DNA from: WLXB01 sp040221475
GTDB lineage: Bacteria > Pseudomonadota > Alphaproteobacteria > Rhodospirillales > Rhodospirillaceae
Length of the DNA stretch: 64,000 nt
Assembly (NCBI GenBank): GCA_040221475.1
Contig: JAVKEJ010000032.1
Span: forward strand, 62,001 to 126,000
Reading direction: 5' to 3'
Made by a program: the position numbers and the translations under genes. Positions 1 to 9,578 of this stretch are shown in pieces. Under the pieces are notes generated by a model. That model was not told the DNA's origin and made no database searches. It saw only the letters and a program-made list of their open reading frames with translations. Numbering within the stretch: the first letter of the stretch is position 1; each line of letters begins with the position of its first letter.

Positions 1-1017
1 GTCGACGGATTTTGGAATGGTATCGAAGTAGAGTCTCTTCGCCGTTGTGGGCTTTTGGTACATGAAGTTGGCAAGACTTTCGACGGGGGCGTACTTAAGC
101 CACTCCTCGACCGACAGGCCATTGCCCTTGGACTTCGAAATCTTTTGGCCTTGGTCATCGAGAAACAACTCATAGGTCAAATTTTGTGGCGGCGGGCTGC
201 CCAGGACGCGGCAAATCTTTCCAGACAAACGGACAGAGTCAATCAGGTCTTTGCCTGACATTTCATAGTCAACATCAAGGGCATACCAACGCATGGCCCA
301 ATCGCACTTCCATTGCAATTTACAGTGACCACCCGTGACCGGCACTTCTATTTTGGAGCCATCTTCGTCTTGATAAACGATCGTGCCGGCATCCACATTG
401 CGCTCGATCACCGGCACCTGAAGAACCCGTCCTGTCTTTTTGCACACCGGCAGGAAGGGTGAATAGGTGGCGCGGCGATCAGGACCAAGCGTTGGCAAAA
501 CGACGTTGATGACTTTGTCGTACTCTTGCAGCACGCGCAACAGCGCAGCATCGAACTCGCCAGACCGATAGCTTTCCGTCGCACTCTTAAACTCATAATC
601 GAACCCGAAAGAATCCAAGAAGCCCTTCAGGCGTTCATTATTATGATGACCAAAGCTTTCGTGCGTGCCAAAGGGGTCTGGAATGCTCGTCAGAGGCTTG
701 CCAAGATGTTCCTCGACCATTTCCTTACTGGGGATGTTATCGGGCACTTTACGCAAACCATCCATATCATCAGAGAAGGCGAACAATCGGGTTGGCGTAT
801 CAGGCGACAGCACCTGAAAGGCATGTCGCACCATGGTGGTGCGCACGACTTCGGCGAAGGTTCCGATATGCGGCAATCCAGACGGGCCATAGCCGGTTTC
901 AAACAGCACGTACCCCTTATCGCCCGCGCCATTCTTCAGCCGCCCATCAAGAAGGGCTTTGGCTTCTGAGAAGGGCCAGGCTTTGCTGTCGAGGGCTGTG
1001 GGAATGACGTTGCTCAT
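1..1017 (-). CDS. lysS: Class I lysyl-tRNA synthetase (5' part; 3' end beyond window)
   Basis: Charges tRNA-Lys with lysine in the cytoplasm. This is the archaeal-like class I enzyme with a Rossmann catalytic core, not the common bacterial class II LysRS. The first 339 residues are inside the window. The class I signatures are both visible: HIGT at residues 50-53, inside GPSGLPHIGTF, and KISKSKG at 292-298. ATG at 1017 is the first in-frame start. The reading frame stays open to base 1, so the C-terminal anticodon-binding part lies outside. Class I LysRS is known from alphaproteobacteria, spirochaetes and archaea, which fits the rest of the window. The family call is firm; the missing C-terminus is the only limit. 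Confidence 0.95.
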   Translation of the reverse strand, partial: MSNVIPTALDSKAWPFSEAKALLDGRLKNGAGDKGYVLFETGYGPSGLPHIGTFAEVVRTTMVRHAFQVLSPDTPTRLFAFSDDMDGLRKVPDNIPSKEMVEEHLGKPLTSIPDPFGTHESFGHHNNERLKGFLDSFGFDYEFKSATESYRSGEFDAALLRVLQEYDKVINVVLPTLGPDRRATYSPFLPVCKKTGRVLQVPVIERNVDAGTIVYQDEDGSKIEVPVTGGHCKLQWKCDWAMRWYALDVDYEMSGKDLIDSVRLSGKICRVLGSPPPQNLTYELFLDDQGQKISKSKGNGLSVEEWLKYAPVESLANFMYQKPTTAKRLYFDTIPKSVD

Positions 1018-1205
1018 GATCTTCGTCCAGGGTTTGAAAGCGGCGCACCCTATGGGCGCGGGATTAGAGGGTCAAGCCCTTGGCATCTCAGCCATCACTG
1101 GCTAGTTATATCACTGGATTGACCCGTACACCTGACGGTATACCAGATGAGCATCCATAATTCCCGCACTTGATTGGCTTATGCCCCACCCCTCACTCTT
1201 GACCT

Positions 1206-3965
1206 TTGCCAGACAAAGCCTTGACCGTCGACCGTAAAGTTCTTTTACCTGACGCGCCGGTTCTCGTAACCCGAGCGCGCGAGGGCGCGTTGACCTATCC
1301 AGATGGCGAGATAAAAGCGTTTTCGGCGTCTAACGCGAAAACCCTTGTGGAACCGCCGGTTATTCAATGCCACAGCCGCGCAACAGCCGCCCGGCTGGGA
1401 CTCAAGCCCGTCCCCGGATTTGATGTGCTGGAGTTGTTTGCGTTTGTGAGACCAGCCGTCACATGCTTACCCACCGTGCGCGGCATCGCAGACGCAACCG
1501 GTGTGACGGTGCCACGGTCTATCGATGAAGATGGCGTTGCCATTGTAGAGGCGACTAAGGTTCTTCTGTCTGAGATCACGATGTGGTCAGATGGTAGCGT
1601 GCGTCACGCCAGAGCCATTGCTCATGTGCTTGAGCGCGCGGGCTGGTCCTGGGGCGCGAGTGTGCTGGCGGCAATTGGAGCCGATCCAGAGGGAGGTGGA
1701 ATTGGCTTATCTCCGCTGCGGGTTTGGACACGGCTGCCCCCATTTGAAGACCTCGCCCCACCACCGCCGCCTGGCAACGATCCCGTCTCCCGCGAAGAAA
1801 GCCTTGAGAGACTGGCGGACGTGCTCGGCGATGATGCTGAGAAAAGAGAGTCTCAAGCCACTTATGCGGACATCATCACGCATGCTTTTAAAGCTAAACC
1901 GGCGCCAGATGAGCCAAATCTGGTTTTGGCTGAAGCGGGAACAGGGGTTGGCAAGACCCTTGGGTACCTGGCTCCGGCAAGTGTTTGGGCCGCCAAGAAC
2001 GATGGGCCGGTTTGGGTCTCGACCTTTACCCGCAATCTGCAACGCCAACTCGATCAGGAACTGGACCGTGTTTACCCTGACCCAGAGCGCAAAGCAGCTC
2101 GGGTCGTCGTTCGCAAAGGGCGGGAAAACTATTTTTGTTTGTTGAATTTTGAAGAAGCTCTGAACCGCTCTGGCACCGATCCAAGCGCTGCAATTCCCCT
2201 CGCCCTGATTGCACGCTGGGTCGTCGCCACAAAATCTGGTGACATGGTGGGAGGAGACTTCCCCTCCTGGCTAGCGGATCTGTTTGGTACGGGTCGCGTT
2301 CTCTCACTCGCAGACCGTCGCGGGGAATGCATTTTTACGGCTTGCCCTCATTACAAAATTTGCTTCGTCGAAAAAACCGTTCGCAAAGCCCGCACCGCAG
2401 ACATTGTTGTCGCCAATCATGCTTTGGTCATGGTCCAGGCGGCGATGGGAGGGCTGGATGATGGCACGCAACCCACACGTTACGTGTTTGATGAAGGACA
2501 TCACTTGTTTGGGGCCGCAGATAGTGCATTTTCTGCGCACTTGAGTGCGGCTGAAACAGCAGATTTACGACGCTGGCTTATTGGCGCAGAAGCCGGTGGA
2601 CGCCCGACACGGTCTCGCGGACTGAAACGTCGTATTGATGACTTGCTGTCTGAGTTGGAAACAGAAGGTGATGCCCTGCCAACGGCACTCGACGGTATTT
2701 TGCAGGGGGCGCGCTCCCTCCCTGCCCCCGGTTGGCTGACGCGCATAGAGGATGGCGCGCCGCGTGGACCCGCAGAAGAGTTTCTCAGTCTTGTCCGCAC
2801 CCAGGTTTACACCCGCGACAATCCAGAGTCTCCTTACAGCCTGCAAACAGATGCGGTAGAACCTGTTGAGGGTTTACTGGACGCCTCTGCCAAGTTGGAT
2901 GCTGCGCTGTACCGATTATTAGACCCGCTCAAGCTAATGGTTAAAACGCTAATCGCTCAACTTGACCGGCCAGCGGAAGAACTGGAGACCGCGAACCGGC
3001 TTAGAATTGAAGGTCTCTGCCGCAGCTTGGAGCGTCGGGCCGTGATTCCGCTCACAGCCTGGCGTGATATGATCAAAGCGCTCGCAAATGACACACCAGA
3101 TGAATTTGTTGACTGGCTGGGTGTCGACCGTATTGAGGGTCGCGACATCGACATCGGGCTGCATCGTCACTGGGTCGACCCAACTTTGCCTTTTGCTAGA
3201 ACGGTGTTGGACCCGGCGCAAGGCGTGGCGATTACCTCAGCCACCCTGCGGGATGGCACCGGAGATGACACGGCGGATTGGGAAAGTGCCGATCAGCAGG
3301 TTGGCGCCTTTCATCTGGCAAGCACGCCTGTACGTTCTGCGCTACCCTCACCGTTTGATTATGAAAACGCGACCCGCGTGTTCATTGTGACGGATGTGCG
3401 CAAAGACGCACTTGTGCAAGTGGCGAACGCGTATCGTGACTTATTTCTGGCTGCGGGCGGCGGCGGCCTTGGGTTATTCACGGCCATTTCCCGACTGCGC
3501 GCAACCTTTGACCAGATCGCGCCTGCCTTGGAAGCTGAGGGACTGCCGCTCTACGCGCAGCACATCGATGCTTTGCCCGCGGCAACCCTGGTGGATATTT
3601 TTCGCGCAGAGGAGCACGCCTGCCTTTTAGGAACCGACGCCATGCGTGACGGCGTTGATGTTCCAGGTAATGCGCTACGTCTGATGGTGTTTGATCGGGT
3701 GCCGTGGCCACGCCCTGATATTCTTCATCGGGCACGACGCAATGCATTTGGCGGACGTGTTTACGATGACAGGATCACACGCCTGCGATTGAAACAGGCC
3801 TTTGGACGTCTCATTCGCCGGGAGGGCGATCGCGGTGTCTTCGTGTTGCTCGATTCCATGATGCCATCACGGCTGTTGGGCGCGTTTCCTGAGGGGACAC
3901 CGGTGCATCGTATAGGCTTGGCCGAAGCCGTTGCTGAAACCAAATTGTTTTTGGCGAACAGCTGA
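1206..3965 (+). CDS. DinG/XPD-like ATP-dependent DNA helicase
   Basis: Superfamily 2 DNA helicase of the DinG/Rad3 (XPD) group, 919 aa, which unwinds DNA 5'-3' and is usually tied to repair or R-loop removal. Walker A is AEAGTGVGKT at residues 242-251. The DEAH box reads DEGH at 429-432. The C-terminal helicase motifs appear as LRLKQAFGRLIRR. Four cysteines near residues 311, 375, 380 and 386 match the Fe-S cluster pattern of DinG/XPD. The ~230-residue N-terminal extension before Walker A is usual for the alphaproteobacterial form. The start is TTG at 1206, because an in-frame stop sits at 1200-1202; a second TTG at 1221 is possible. It ends back-to-back with the convergent gene at 3966. Confidence 0.88.
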   Translation: MPDKALTVDRKVLLPDAPVLVTRAREGALTYPDGEIKAFSASNAKTLVEPPVIQCHSRATAARLGLKPVPGFDVLELFAFVRPAVTCLPTVRGIADATGVTVPRSIDEDGVAIVEATKVLLSEITMWSDGSVRHARAIAHVLERAGWSWGASVLAAIGADPEGGGIGLSPLRVWTRLPPFEDLAPPPPPGNDPVSREESLERLADVLGDDAEKRESQATYADIITHAFKAKPAPDEPNLVLAEAGTGVGKTLGYLAPASVWAAKNDGPVWVSTFTRNLQRQLDQELDRVYPDPERKAARVVVRKGRENYFCLLNFEEALNRSGTDPSAAIPLALIARWVVATKSGDMVGGDFPSWLADLFGTGRVLSLADRRGECIFTACPHYKICFVEKTVRKARTADIVVANHALVMVQAAMGGLDDGTQPTRYVFDEGHHLFGAADSAFSAHLSAAETADLRRWLIGAEAGGRPTRSRGLKRRIDDLLSELETEGDALPTALDGILQGARSLPAPGWLTRIEDGAPRGPAEEFLSLVRTQVYTRDNPESPYSLQTDAVEPVEGLLDASAKLDAALYRLLDPLKLMVKTLIAQLDRPAEELETANRLRIEGLCRSLERRAVIPLTAWRDMIKALANDTPDEFVDWLGVDRIEGRDIDIGLHRHWVDPTLPFARTVLDPAQGVAITSATLRDGTGDDTADWESADQQVGAFHLASTPVRSALPSPFDYENATRVFIVTDVRKDALVQVANAYRDLFLAAGGGGLGLFTAISRLRATFDQIAPALEAEGLPLYAQHIDALPAATLVDIFRAEEHACLLGTDAMRDGVDVPGNALRLMVFDRVPWPRPDILHRARRNAFGGRVYDDRITRLRLKQAFGRLIRREGDRGVFVLLDSMMPSRLLGAFPEGTPVHRIGLAEAVAETKLFLANS

Positions 3966-4511
3966 TCAGTCGTCTGCGCGCGCCGTCATATCGATAAGTT
4001 GAGCAACCACGGGCGTTTTACCTAGCGGCGCTTTGTGACGCTCAAGTGCAAGACGTGCGCCTTGTTTATCCGCACAACTGCCGATCTGACCTTCTGGGGT
4101 TTTAAACCCTGAAATATCATCAATGGGAATGCGAATTGGCATAACGGGCCGGTGCTCACCCCAATTGGTTTCCCGCACAGAGTCTATGAATAAAAGGGTC
4201 CAGTGGTCGTCAAGGTCACGCCAAGTCAGCTGACCAAAATTATCATAAGAGAACCCAACAAGCTCATCGACTTCAGCCTGTTTTAACCCGCTGCCAAAAG
4301 CGCAGACACGCTCCCACGACCAGGGAGTCAGCAGTCTAGGATCTACGGTTTCAGTGCCCGCCATAAAAAGAAAGCGCAAGTTACGATGAAAGGCCAATTC
4401 ATCACGGGATTCCAAGCCACCGGTGCGCTTGTATAGAAAATAGATTGAGGCTGGCCCCAGCGAGAGCAACAGAATCAACCCAACAACTTTGACAAAAGAC
4501 TTAGATGGCAT
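3966..4511 (-). CDS. Hypothetical protein with N-terminal membrane anchor
   Basis: No family recognised. About 181 aa, with one hydrophobic segment at residues 6-25 (VKVVGLILLLSLGPASIYFL) followed by a soluble domain rich in Trp and Asp, so probably a membrane-anchored periplasmic or cytoplasmic protein. ATG at 4511 is preferred over GTG at 4517 because GGAG lies 7 nt upstream of it. The stop codon directly abuts the stop of the convergent helicase gene. It follows groEL on the same strand, but a terminator at 4561-4592 separates the two. Confidence 0.6.
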   Translation of the reverse strand: MPSKSFVKVVGLILLLSLGPASIYFLYKRTGGLESRDELAFHRNLRFLFMAGTETVDPRLLTPWSWERVCAFGSGLKQAEVDELVGFSYDNFGQLTWRDLDDHWTLLFIDSVRETNWGEHRPVMPIRIPIDDISGFKTPEGQIGSCADKQGARLALERHKAPLGKTPVVAQLIDMTARADD

Positions 4512-4560
4512 AAGCACGCTCCATTTCTACGCTTTGATATAGCTGCTCAACCAACATAGA

Positions 4561-4592
4561 AAAAGGGCCACGTCGTAAAACGCGGCCCTTTT
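4561..4592 (-). terminator. Rho-independent terminator of groESL
   Basis: Inverted repeat: AAAAGGGCC at 4561-4569 pairs with GGCCCTTTT at 4584-4592, and two more pairs extend the stem past a mismatch. On the minus strand the stem is followed by a run of T, as expected just after groEL. Its A/T flanks could also let it act on the other strand. Confidence 0.8.
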
Positions 4593-4617
4593 CCGAAAGT
4601 AACTGACGGTGGGGGGA

Positions 4618-6273
4618 TTACATTCCCATTCCCATGCCGCCCATGCCACCCATGTCGCCCATGCCGCCGCCTGGACCCATCGGAGGACCCGACTTCTCAG
4701 GAATTTCAGCAACCATGGCTTCCGTGGTGATCAAGAGACCTGCGATGGACGCTGCATCTTGCAGAGCAATACGCACGACCTTAGTCGGATCGATAATCCC
4801 GGCCTTAACCATGTCCACATACTTGCCCGACTGAGCATCAAAACCCATCGTTGGGGTTTTAGCTTCTTCGACCTTACCGGCAACAACCGCACCGTCTTCA
4901 CCAGCATTTTGTGCAATCTGCTTCAACGGCACACGCAAGGCACGACGGATGATTTCAACACCGACTTTTTGATCATCGTTGTCGACAGAAAGTTTAATGA
5001 GTGCACTCGCCGAGCGGAGAAGCGCAACACCGCCACCTGGGACGATACCTTCTTCAACAGCTGCACGCGTGGCATGCAAAGCATCGTCAACGCGGTCTTT
5101 CTTCTCTTTCACTTCGACTTCGGTTGCACCGCCAACACGGATAACCGCAACACCACCAGCCAACTTGGCAAGACGCTCTTCGAGCTTCTCACGGTCGTAA
5201 TCGGATGTTGTGTCTTGGATCTGACGACGGATTTGCTCGCAACGACCGTTAATATCGGCCTTCTTGCCCGCGCCATCGATGATGGTGGTTTCTTCTTTGG
5301 TGATTTCGATGTTCTTGGCTTGGCCGAGCATATCGAGTGTGACGTTCTCGAGCTTAATGCCAACATCTTCAGAAATGACCTGACCTTTGGTGAGAACGGC
5401 GATGTCTTCCAACATGGCCTTACGGCGATCACCAAAGCCAGGTGCCTTAACGGCAGCAACCTTGAGGCCGCCACGCAGGCGGTTAACCACCAGAGTGGCT
5501 AAAGCTTCGCCTTCGATGTCTTCAGCAATAATAACCAACGGACGTGAAGACTGAACCACAGCTTCGAGAACTGGCAGAAGAGGCTGCAGGGAAGAGAGCT
5601 TTTTCTCGTGGATCAGGACGTATGGGTTTTCATACTCACAGATCATCTTCTCAGAGTTGGTGATGAAGTACGGTGACAAGTAGCCACGATCGAACTGCAT
5701 GCCTTCAACAACGTCCAGTTCCGTGTCCAAGCCTTTGGCTTCTTCAACGGTAATCACACCTTCTTTGCCAACTTTATCCATGGCTTCAGAAATGATTTGG
5801 CCTATGTCACTATCGCCGTTTGAGGAGATCGTGCCGACCTGGGCAATCTCTTGGCTGGTCTTCACTTTCTTGGATTGCTTAGTCAGGTTTTCGGTCACAG
5901 CTGCGACAGCTGCGTCGATACCACGCTTCAGATCCATTGGGTTCATGCCTGCTGCAACGGCTTTTACGCCTTCGCGAACGATGGCTTGAGCTAGAACAGT
6001 GGCTGTTGTTGTACCGTCACCGGCGAGGTCGTTGGTTTTGGAAGCAACTTCCTTCACCATCTGCGCGCCCATGTTTTCGAACTTATCTTCAAGCTCGATG
6101 TCTTTTGCAACGGTTACACCGTCTTTGGTGATGCGAGGTGCACCAAATGCTTTGTCGAGTACGACATTGCGGCCTTTAGGGCCGAGTGTCACCTTGACCG
6201 CGTTGGCCAAGATATCGACACCGCGCAACATACGGTCGCGGGCATCGGTGGAAAATTTGACGTCTTTCGCCAT
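4618..6273 (-). CDS. groEL: Chaperonin GroEL (Hsp60)
   Basis: Large subunit of the GroEL/GroES folding chamber in the cytoplasm; binds and hydrolyses ATP to fold client proteins. 551 aa, the usual length. The ATP site GDGTTTATV is visible near residue 86, and the protein ends in the typical Gly-Met tail (GGMGGMGMGM). Start ATG at 6273 (MAKDVKFS) is standard. It lies 48 bp downstream of groES in the same operon, shares the CIRCE-controlled promoter at 6677-6733, and is closed by the terminator at 4561-4592. Identity is certain. Confidence 0.99.
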   Translation of the reverse strand: MAKDVKFSTDARDRMLRGVDILANAVKVTLGPKGRNVVLDKAFGAPRITKDGVTVAKDIELEDKFENMGAQMVKEVASKTNDLAGDGTTTATVLAQAIVREGVKAVAAGMNPMDLKRGIDAAVAAVTENLTKQSKKVKTSQEIAQVGTISSNGDSDIGQIISEAMDKVGKEGVITVEEAKGLDTELDVVEGMQFDRGYLSPYFITNSEKMICEYENPYVLIHEKKLSSLQPLLPVLEAVVQSSRPLVIIAEDIEGEALATLVVNRLRGGLKVAAVKAPGFGDRRKAMLEDIAVLTKGQVISEDVGIKLENVTLDMLGQAKNIEITKEETTIIDGAGKKADINGRCEQIRRQIQDTTSDYDREKLEERLAKLAGGVAVIRVGGATEVEVKEKKDRVDDALHATRAAVEEGIVPGGGVALLRSASALIKLSVDNDDQKVGVEIIRRALRVPLKQIAQNAGEDGAVVAGKVEEAKTPTMGFDAQSGKYVDMVKAGIIDPTKVVRIALQDAASIAGLLITTEAMVAEIPEKSGPPMGPGGGMGDMGGMGGMGMGM

Positions 6274-6321
6274 GATAATGCGTTTCCCTTAAATCTGGTG
6301 TTGAATCGCCGAGCGATGGAC

Positions 6322-6609
6322 CTATTCGATAATGCCCATGATGTCGGATTCTTTCATGATCAACAGGTCATCCCCATCAACCTTGACTTCCGTTCCGGAC
6401 CATTTTCCGAAAAGAATGCGGTCGCCCTTCTTAACGTCGAGCTTAACCACTTTTCCGTCTTCCCCACGTGCGCCTGCACCAACGGCAATTACTTTGCCTT
6501 CCATTGGTTTTTCTTGCGCAGTGTCAGGAATAATGATGCCCCCGGCAGATTTGGTATCTGAGTCGAGGCGCTTGACCAGCACTCGGTCGTGCAGCGGCCG
6601 AAATTTCAT
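6322..6609 (-). CDS. groES: Co-chaperonin GroES (Hsp10)
   Basis: 95-aa lid of the GroEL chamber. The family start (MKFRPLHDRVLVKR) and the mobile-loop region with GGIIIPDTAQEKP are present. A perfect AGGAGG ribosome site (6616-6621 on the complement) lies 6 nt before ATG 6609. It is the first gene of groESL, and the operator and promoter lie directly upstream. Confidence 0.99.
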   Translation of the reverse strand: MKFRPLHDRVLVKRLDSDTKSAGGIIIPDTAQEKPMEGKVIAVGAGARGEDGKVVKLDVKKGDRILFGKWSGTEVKVDGDDLLIMKESDIMGIIE

Positions 6610-6676
6610 CTAAAACCTCCTTTTAGGTCTGTGGATTACGTCTTAACTATTTAAAAACAGGGGGTTAGACGATCCA

Positions 6677-6703
6677 CTAGCACTCCCCCCTGATGAGTGC
6701 CAA
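6677..6703 (-). promoter_or_regulatory. CIRCE operator (HrcA site) of groESL
   Basis: Inverted repeat CTAGCACTC - 9 nt - GAGTGCCAA. Each arm matches 8 of 9 positions of the CIRCE consensus (TTAGCACTC-N9-GAGTGCTAA). It begins 2 bp after the proposed -10 box, so a bound HrcA repressor would cover the transcription start. Confidence 0.93.
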
Positions 6704-6704
6704 G

Positions 6705-6733
6705 TAGATAAGATGCTATATGGCACGCGTCAA
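6705..6733 (-). promoter_or_regulatory. Proposed housekeeping promoter of groESL
   Basis: On the minus strand, TTGACG (6728-6733) and TATCTA (6705-6710) are separated by exactly 17 nt and followed at once by CIRCE. The -35 is strong and the -10 matches consensus at only 3 of 6 positions. Its position relative to CIRCE supports the call. Confidence 0.6.
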
Positions 6734-6948
6734 GGAGAAGCGCGTGAAAAATTTGTTGCTCAAGCAGCTCTCAAGTTAAAGGCCCAGCACATAAATAGCC
6801 CATTTTGTCCGCCAAGCGTGGGAGTCGCCGGATGATCTGGCACTAAAGAACGGGACTCTCGTTTGCGGAAAAGACAAAAAACAAGGAAGCCCCTGCCAGA
6901 CTCGCGAGAGGTGACAGCGAGCCCTGTGTCCGGCAACATACGGTTAGA
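6734..6948. other. Intergenic region between groESL promoter and DUF2254 gene
   Basis: The leader region of two divergent units. Beyond the groESL control sites I see no gene, no clear hairpin with a T-run and no repeat. A promoter for the gene at 6949 must lie here, but I cannot point to one. Confidence 0.5.
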
Positions 6949-8298
6949 ATGATCTCATATCTCAGATACTATTGGTTCCTGCTTCTCTCCAGCTTCTGGT
7001 TTAGGCCGAGCCTTATTGCCCTTTCCGCCCTGCCAGCCTCGGTGGCGGCGCTGGCCATGGACCAATCGATGATTATCCCGTGGCTAACAGACAGTGAGTT
7101 TCTGTTCAGATCAGGGATTGAGGGTGCCCGCCAGATTCTGACGGCAGTGATTGGGGCTTTAATCACGGTCACCAGCTTGGTGTTCTCTATGACTGTGGTT
7201 GCCGTATCAATTACAGCGAGCCAGCTCGGACCAAGGATTATTCAGCTTTTCACGAAAGGGCATATTACTCAGATTACGCTGGGGACACTGGTCGGAAACC
7301 TGATTTTTGCTTTTGTTGTTTTGCGGGCGATTAGCGGGCCAGGGACGGGTGAAGATTTAGCGCCGACCTTATCGCTGACGTTGGCAATTCTGGGCACCCT
7401 TTTTAACCTGGGCCTCCTCATTTACTTCCTGCACCACATGGCTCAAAAAATTGACGCCGACGCCGTGATCAGCACCGTGAGCGGAGAGCTTTCAGATACC
7501 ATTAGCCGCGCGGTCGAGTCTGGTGTCTCCAAAACCCCGGCACAAGATTTTGATGAGGCCAGAGAAGAACTTGATCACTTCTCGCATGCCCACATCACAC
7601 CTCTTTATGCCTCAACAACTGGATACATGGAAATCATTGAAACTGGCGAGCTGCTATCCCTGGCAGAAGACCAAAATATTATTGTTCATGTAACCGAGAA
7701 GCCCGGGCGGTTCATTATCAAAGGAACTCCGATTGGTAAAATTTATGGGCAAACACCTCTTGAAGACGATTTGGCATCAGACATTTTAAACACCGTTGTT
7801 ATTGGGCAGCAAAGGACCATGGCGCAGGACATCGAATTTTCTATTGCGGCCATGGTCGAGATTGCACTTCGCGCCCTCTCGCCCGGTTTGAATGATCCAT
7901 TCACAGCAATAACCTGCATAGACAGATTGGCTGCAGGAATGGCTGAGATGATGAGTCACGGTTTACCAAAAGCCGTCTTCAGAGGTGGGAGAGATGAGCT
8001 GCGACTCATCATTGCACCCGCTACATTTCAGGGCGTGTTTGATACCGCGTTTAACGGTATACGACAGGACTGCGCTGGCAAGATCTCGATTGTGACCCGA
8101 ATTCTTGAAGTCCTTACCAATCTCGCCTATCTGGTCGAAAACAACGAGCAACAAGAAGCCGTTTTGGCGCACGCGGACAGAATAATGAACGCTGCAAAAG
8201 CGATCTCCTGCGATAACGCGGATCGCGTTGACTTGGATACGCGGATCGCGGCTCTGACCGCTCAGCTAAATAAAAGCGGACGCAAGACAGCTACATAA
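6949..8298 (+). CDS. DUF2254 family membrane protein
   Basis: Predicted inner-membrane protein, 449 aa, matching the DUF2254 family, whose function is not established. Four hydrophobic segments fill the first ~165 residues. The second contains the family-typical stretch LVFSMTVVAVSITASQLGPR. A long cytoplasmic domain follows, with the conserved region around ALSPGLNDPFTA. It stands alone between groESL and the convergent LAB_N/glycosyltransferase pair. ATG 6949 is the first start and has no strong ribosome site. Confidence 0.85.
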   Translation: MISYLRYYWFLLLSSFWFRPSLIALSALPASVAALAMDQSMIIPWLTDSEFLFRSGIEGARQILTAVIGALITVTSLVFSMTVVAVSITASQLGPRIIQLFTKGHITQITLGTLVGNLIFAFVVLRAISGPGTGEDLAPTLSLTLAILGTLFNLGLLIYFLHHMAQKIDADAVISTVSGELSDTISRAVESGVSKTPAQDFDEAREELDHFSHAHITPLYASTTGYMEIIETGELLSLAEDQNIIVHVTEKPGRFIIKGTPIGKIYGQTPLEDDLASDILNTVVIGQQRTMAQDIEFSIAAMVEIALRALSPGLNDPFTAITCIDRLAAGMAEMMSHGLPKAVFRGGRDELRLIIAPATFQGVFDTAFNGIRQDCAGKISIVTRILEVLTNLAYLVENNEQQEAVLAHADRIMNAAKAISCDNADRVDLDTRIAALTAQLNKSGRKTAT

Positions 8299-8310
8299 AT
8301 TAGAACCAGA

Positions 8311-8631
8311 TTAACCCTCGCGATCAGGCCCCATAAGGCCGTGAGCCGCGCGATGATCCCGATAAATGAAATACAAATTTCGAGAATAAATAATAATGCC
8401 GCCGAATTGGGCGATGATAAAAACCGGCTCTTGTATGTAGATGGCATAAAAGAATGTGATAATGCCGCCCAACAAACTGAGATACCAAAAGGCTAGCGGT
8501 ATAACACTCTTGCCCAGTTTCTCGCTGGCCAACCACTGCACTAGAAACCGTGAGCCAAAAATGGCCTGGCCCAAAAGGCCAAGAACTTTAAAAATATTCA
8601 TTGTGGCAAACCAGGTTATAAACCAGCTCAT
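8311..8631 (-). CDS. LAB_N (lipid A biosynthesis N-terminal) domain membrane protein
   Basis: Small membrane protein of ~106 aa with three hydrophobic segments, resembling the LAB_N domain found at the N-terminus of some lipid-A-disaccharide synthases. Conserved features seen are GSRFLVQWLASEK and FWYLSLLGG. The start at 8631 is chosen because ATG overlaps the TGA of the upstream glycosyltransferase (ATGA), implying translational coupling. An open frame continues upstream to 8730 but has no family similarity. LAB_N proteins next to a GT2 enzyme are a recurrent pair and probably help modify a lipid-linked sugar in the envelope. That role is inferred from context. Confidence 0.8.
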   Translation of the reverse strand: MSWFITWFATMNIFKVLGLLGQAIFGSRFLVQWLASEKLGKSVIPLAFWYLSLLGGIITFFYAIYIQEPVFIIAQFGGIIIYSRNLYFIYRDHRAAHGLMGPDREG

Positions 8632-9410
8632 GACGAGTCCTTTTGTTCGATAATCGTTGGGCGTGTGTGGCGGGCAATAAGCCATGTCACACCTATCAAG
8701 TCGACGATACCAATCGCCAATCGCCGCCATAAACCATACTTTGAAATGCCGTTGAGACGGGGCCGGTGTGTGACAGGCACAGAGATTGCCCGGCCCCCGG
8801 CTCGGATGACGAGAGCGGGTAGGAACCGATGCAACGCATCAAAGCGCGGCAGTGATAAAAACAGCTCGCGGCTAAACAACTTCAAGCCGCATCCACTATC
8901 GGGCGTATGGTCTCCTAAAATCCAGCCACGAATATCGTTTGCCAGCCAAGATTGATAGCGACGCGCCAGACTATCGCGCCGCAAGCGCCGATGACCCACA
9001 TAGATAAATTCGCCAGCGCTGTGTGGTTCTGTGGCAATTGCGGATTCACGCGCAGAAATTAATTTTTGAAAATCCCCCGGATCGTTCTGGCCATCCCCAT
9101 CAAGGGTTATGATCCAATCAGCCTGCGCCCGCAGGATGCCTGTGATGAGAGATTGGCTTTGCCCAGTGGTTTTAATGTGATGGAATACCCTTAGTGTTGG
9201 AACCGATGCTTTCACAGCATCAAGTTCTTCTGCTGTTCCATCAGTAGATCCATCGTCTACGTAGATGATCTCGAACGACGGCTTTTCACTCAAAGCCGAC
9301 ATCGCCGCGACGACCTCCAATACCAGTGGTTTTATGTTGCCAGCTTCATTCAGAACCGGAACAACGACAGCATAGTCGGGTCGCTTGTGAGATGTTAGTG
9401 AGACTGACAT
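8628..9410 (-). CDS. Family 2 glycosyltransferase (DPM1-like)
   Basis: Cytoplasmic GT-A-fold glycosyltransferase, 260 aa, of the dolichol/undecaprenyl-phosphate sugar transferase type. It would transfer a sugar from a nucleotide donor to a lipid phosphate carrier. Seen: VVVPVLNEAGNI near the N-terminus, VDDGSTDGT, and the metal-binding DGDGQNDP motif. There is no transmembrane C-terminus, unlike some family members; the coupled LAB_N protein may supply the membrane part. Start ATG 9410. Divergent from ctaA. Confidence 0.88.
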   Translation of the reverse strand: MSVSLTSHKRPDYAVVVPVLNEAGNIKPLVLEVVAAMSALSEKPSFEIIYVDDGSTDGTAEELDAVKASVPTLRVFHHIKTTGQSQSLITGILRAQADWIITLDGDGQNDPGDFQKLISARESAIATEPHSAGEFIYVGHRRLRRDSLARRYQSWLANDIRGWILGDHTPDSGCGLKLFSRELFLSLPRFDALHRFLPALVIRAGGRAISVPVTHRPRLNGISKYGLWRRLAIGIVDLIGVTWLIARHTRPTIIEQKDSS

Positions 9411-9578
9411 GATATCCGTCGGTACAAGTGGGCCACATTATATCGTACTGATACACAGCCCTGATAAACCGTTAAACCCCCTTGCCGCAGAAGGTCTTCG
9501 CAAACATGACCTTGTTGCCGGGCCTTGGATCGCCTAAATCAACACTTAATACCGCCTCAAACTTACTCTGGACCGCAA

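Noticed and set aside
526..969. 147-codon plus-strand frame at the left edge
   Set aside because: It is antisense to the class I lysyl-tRNA synthetase, whose motifs are unmistakable.
1591..2145. 184-codon frame inside the helicase gene
   Set aside because: It is in another frame of a gene with clear helicase motifs and has no family features.
4609..5502. 297-codon open frame antisense to groEL
   Set aside because: It lies wholly on the opposite strand of a certain gene and its translation is low-complexity and matches no family; it is a shadow of groEL codon use.
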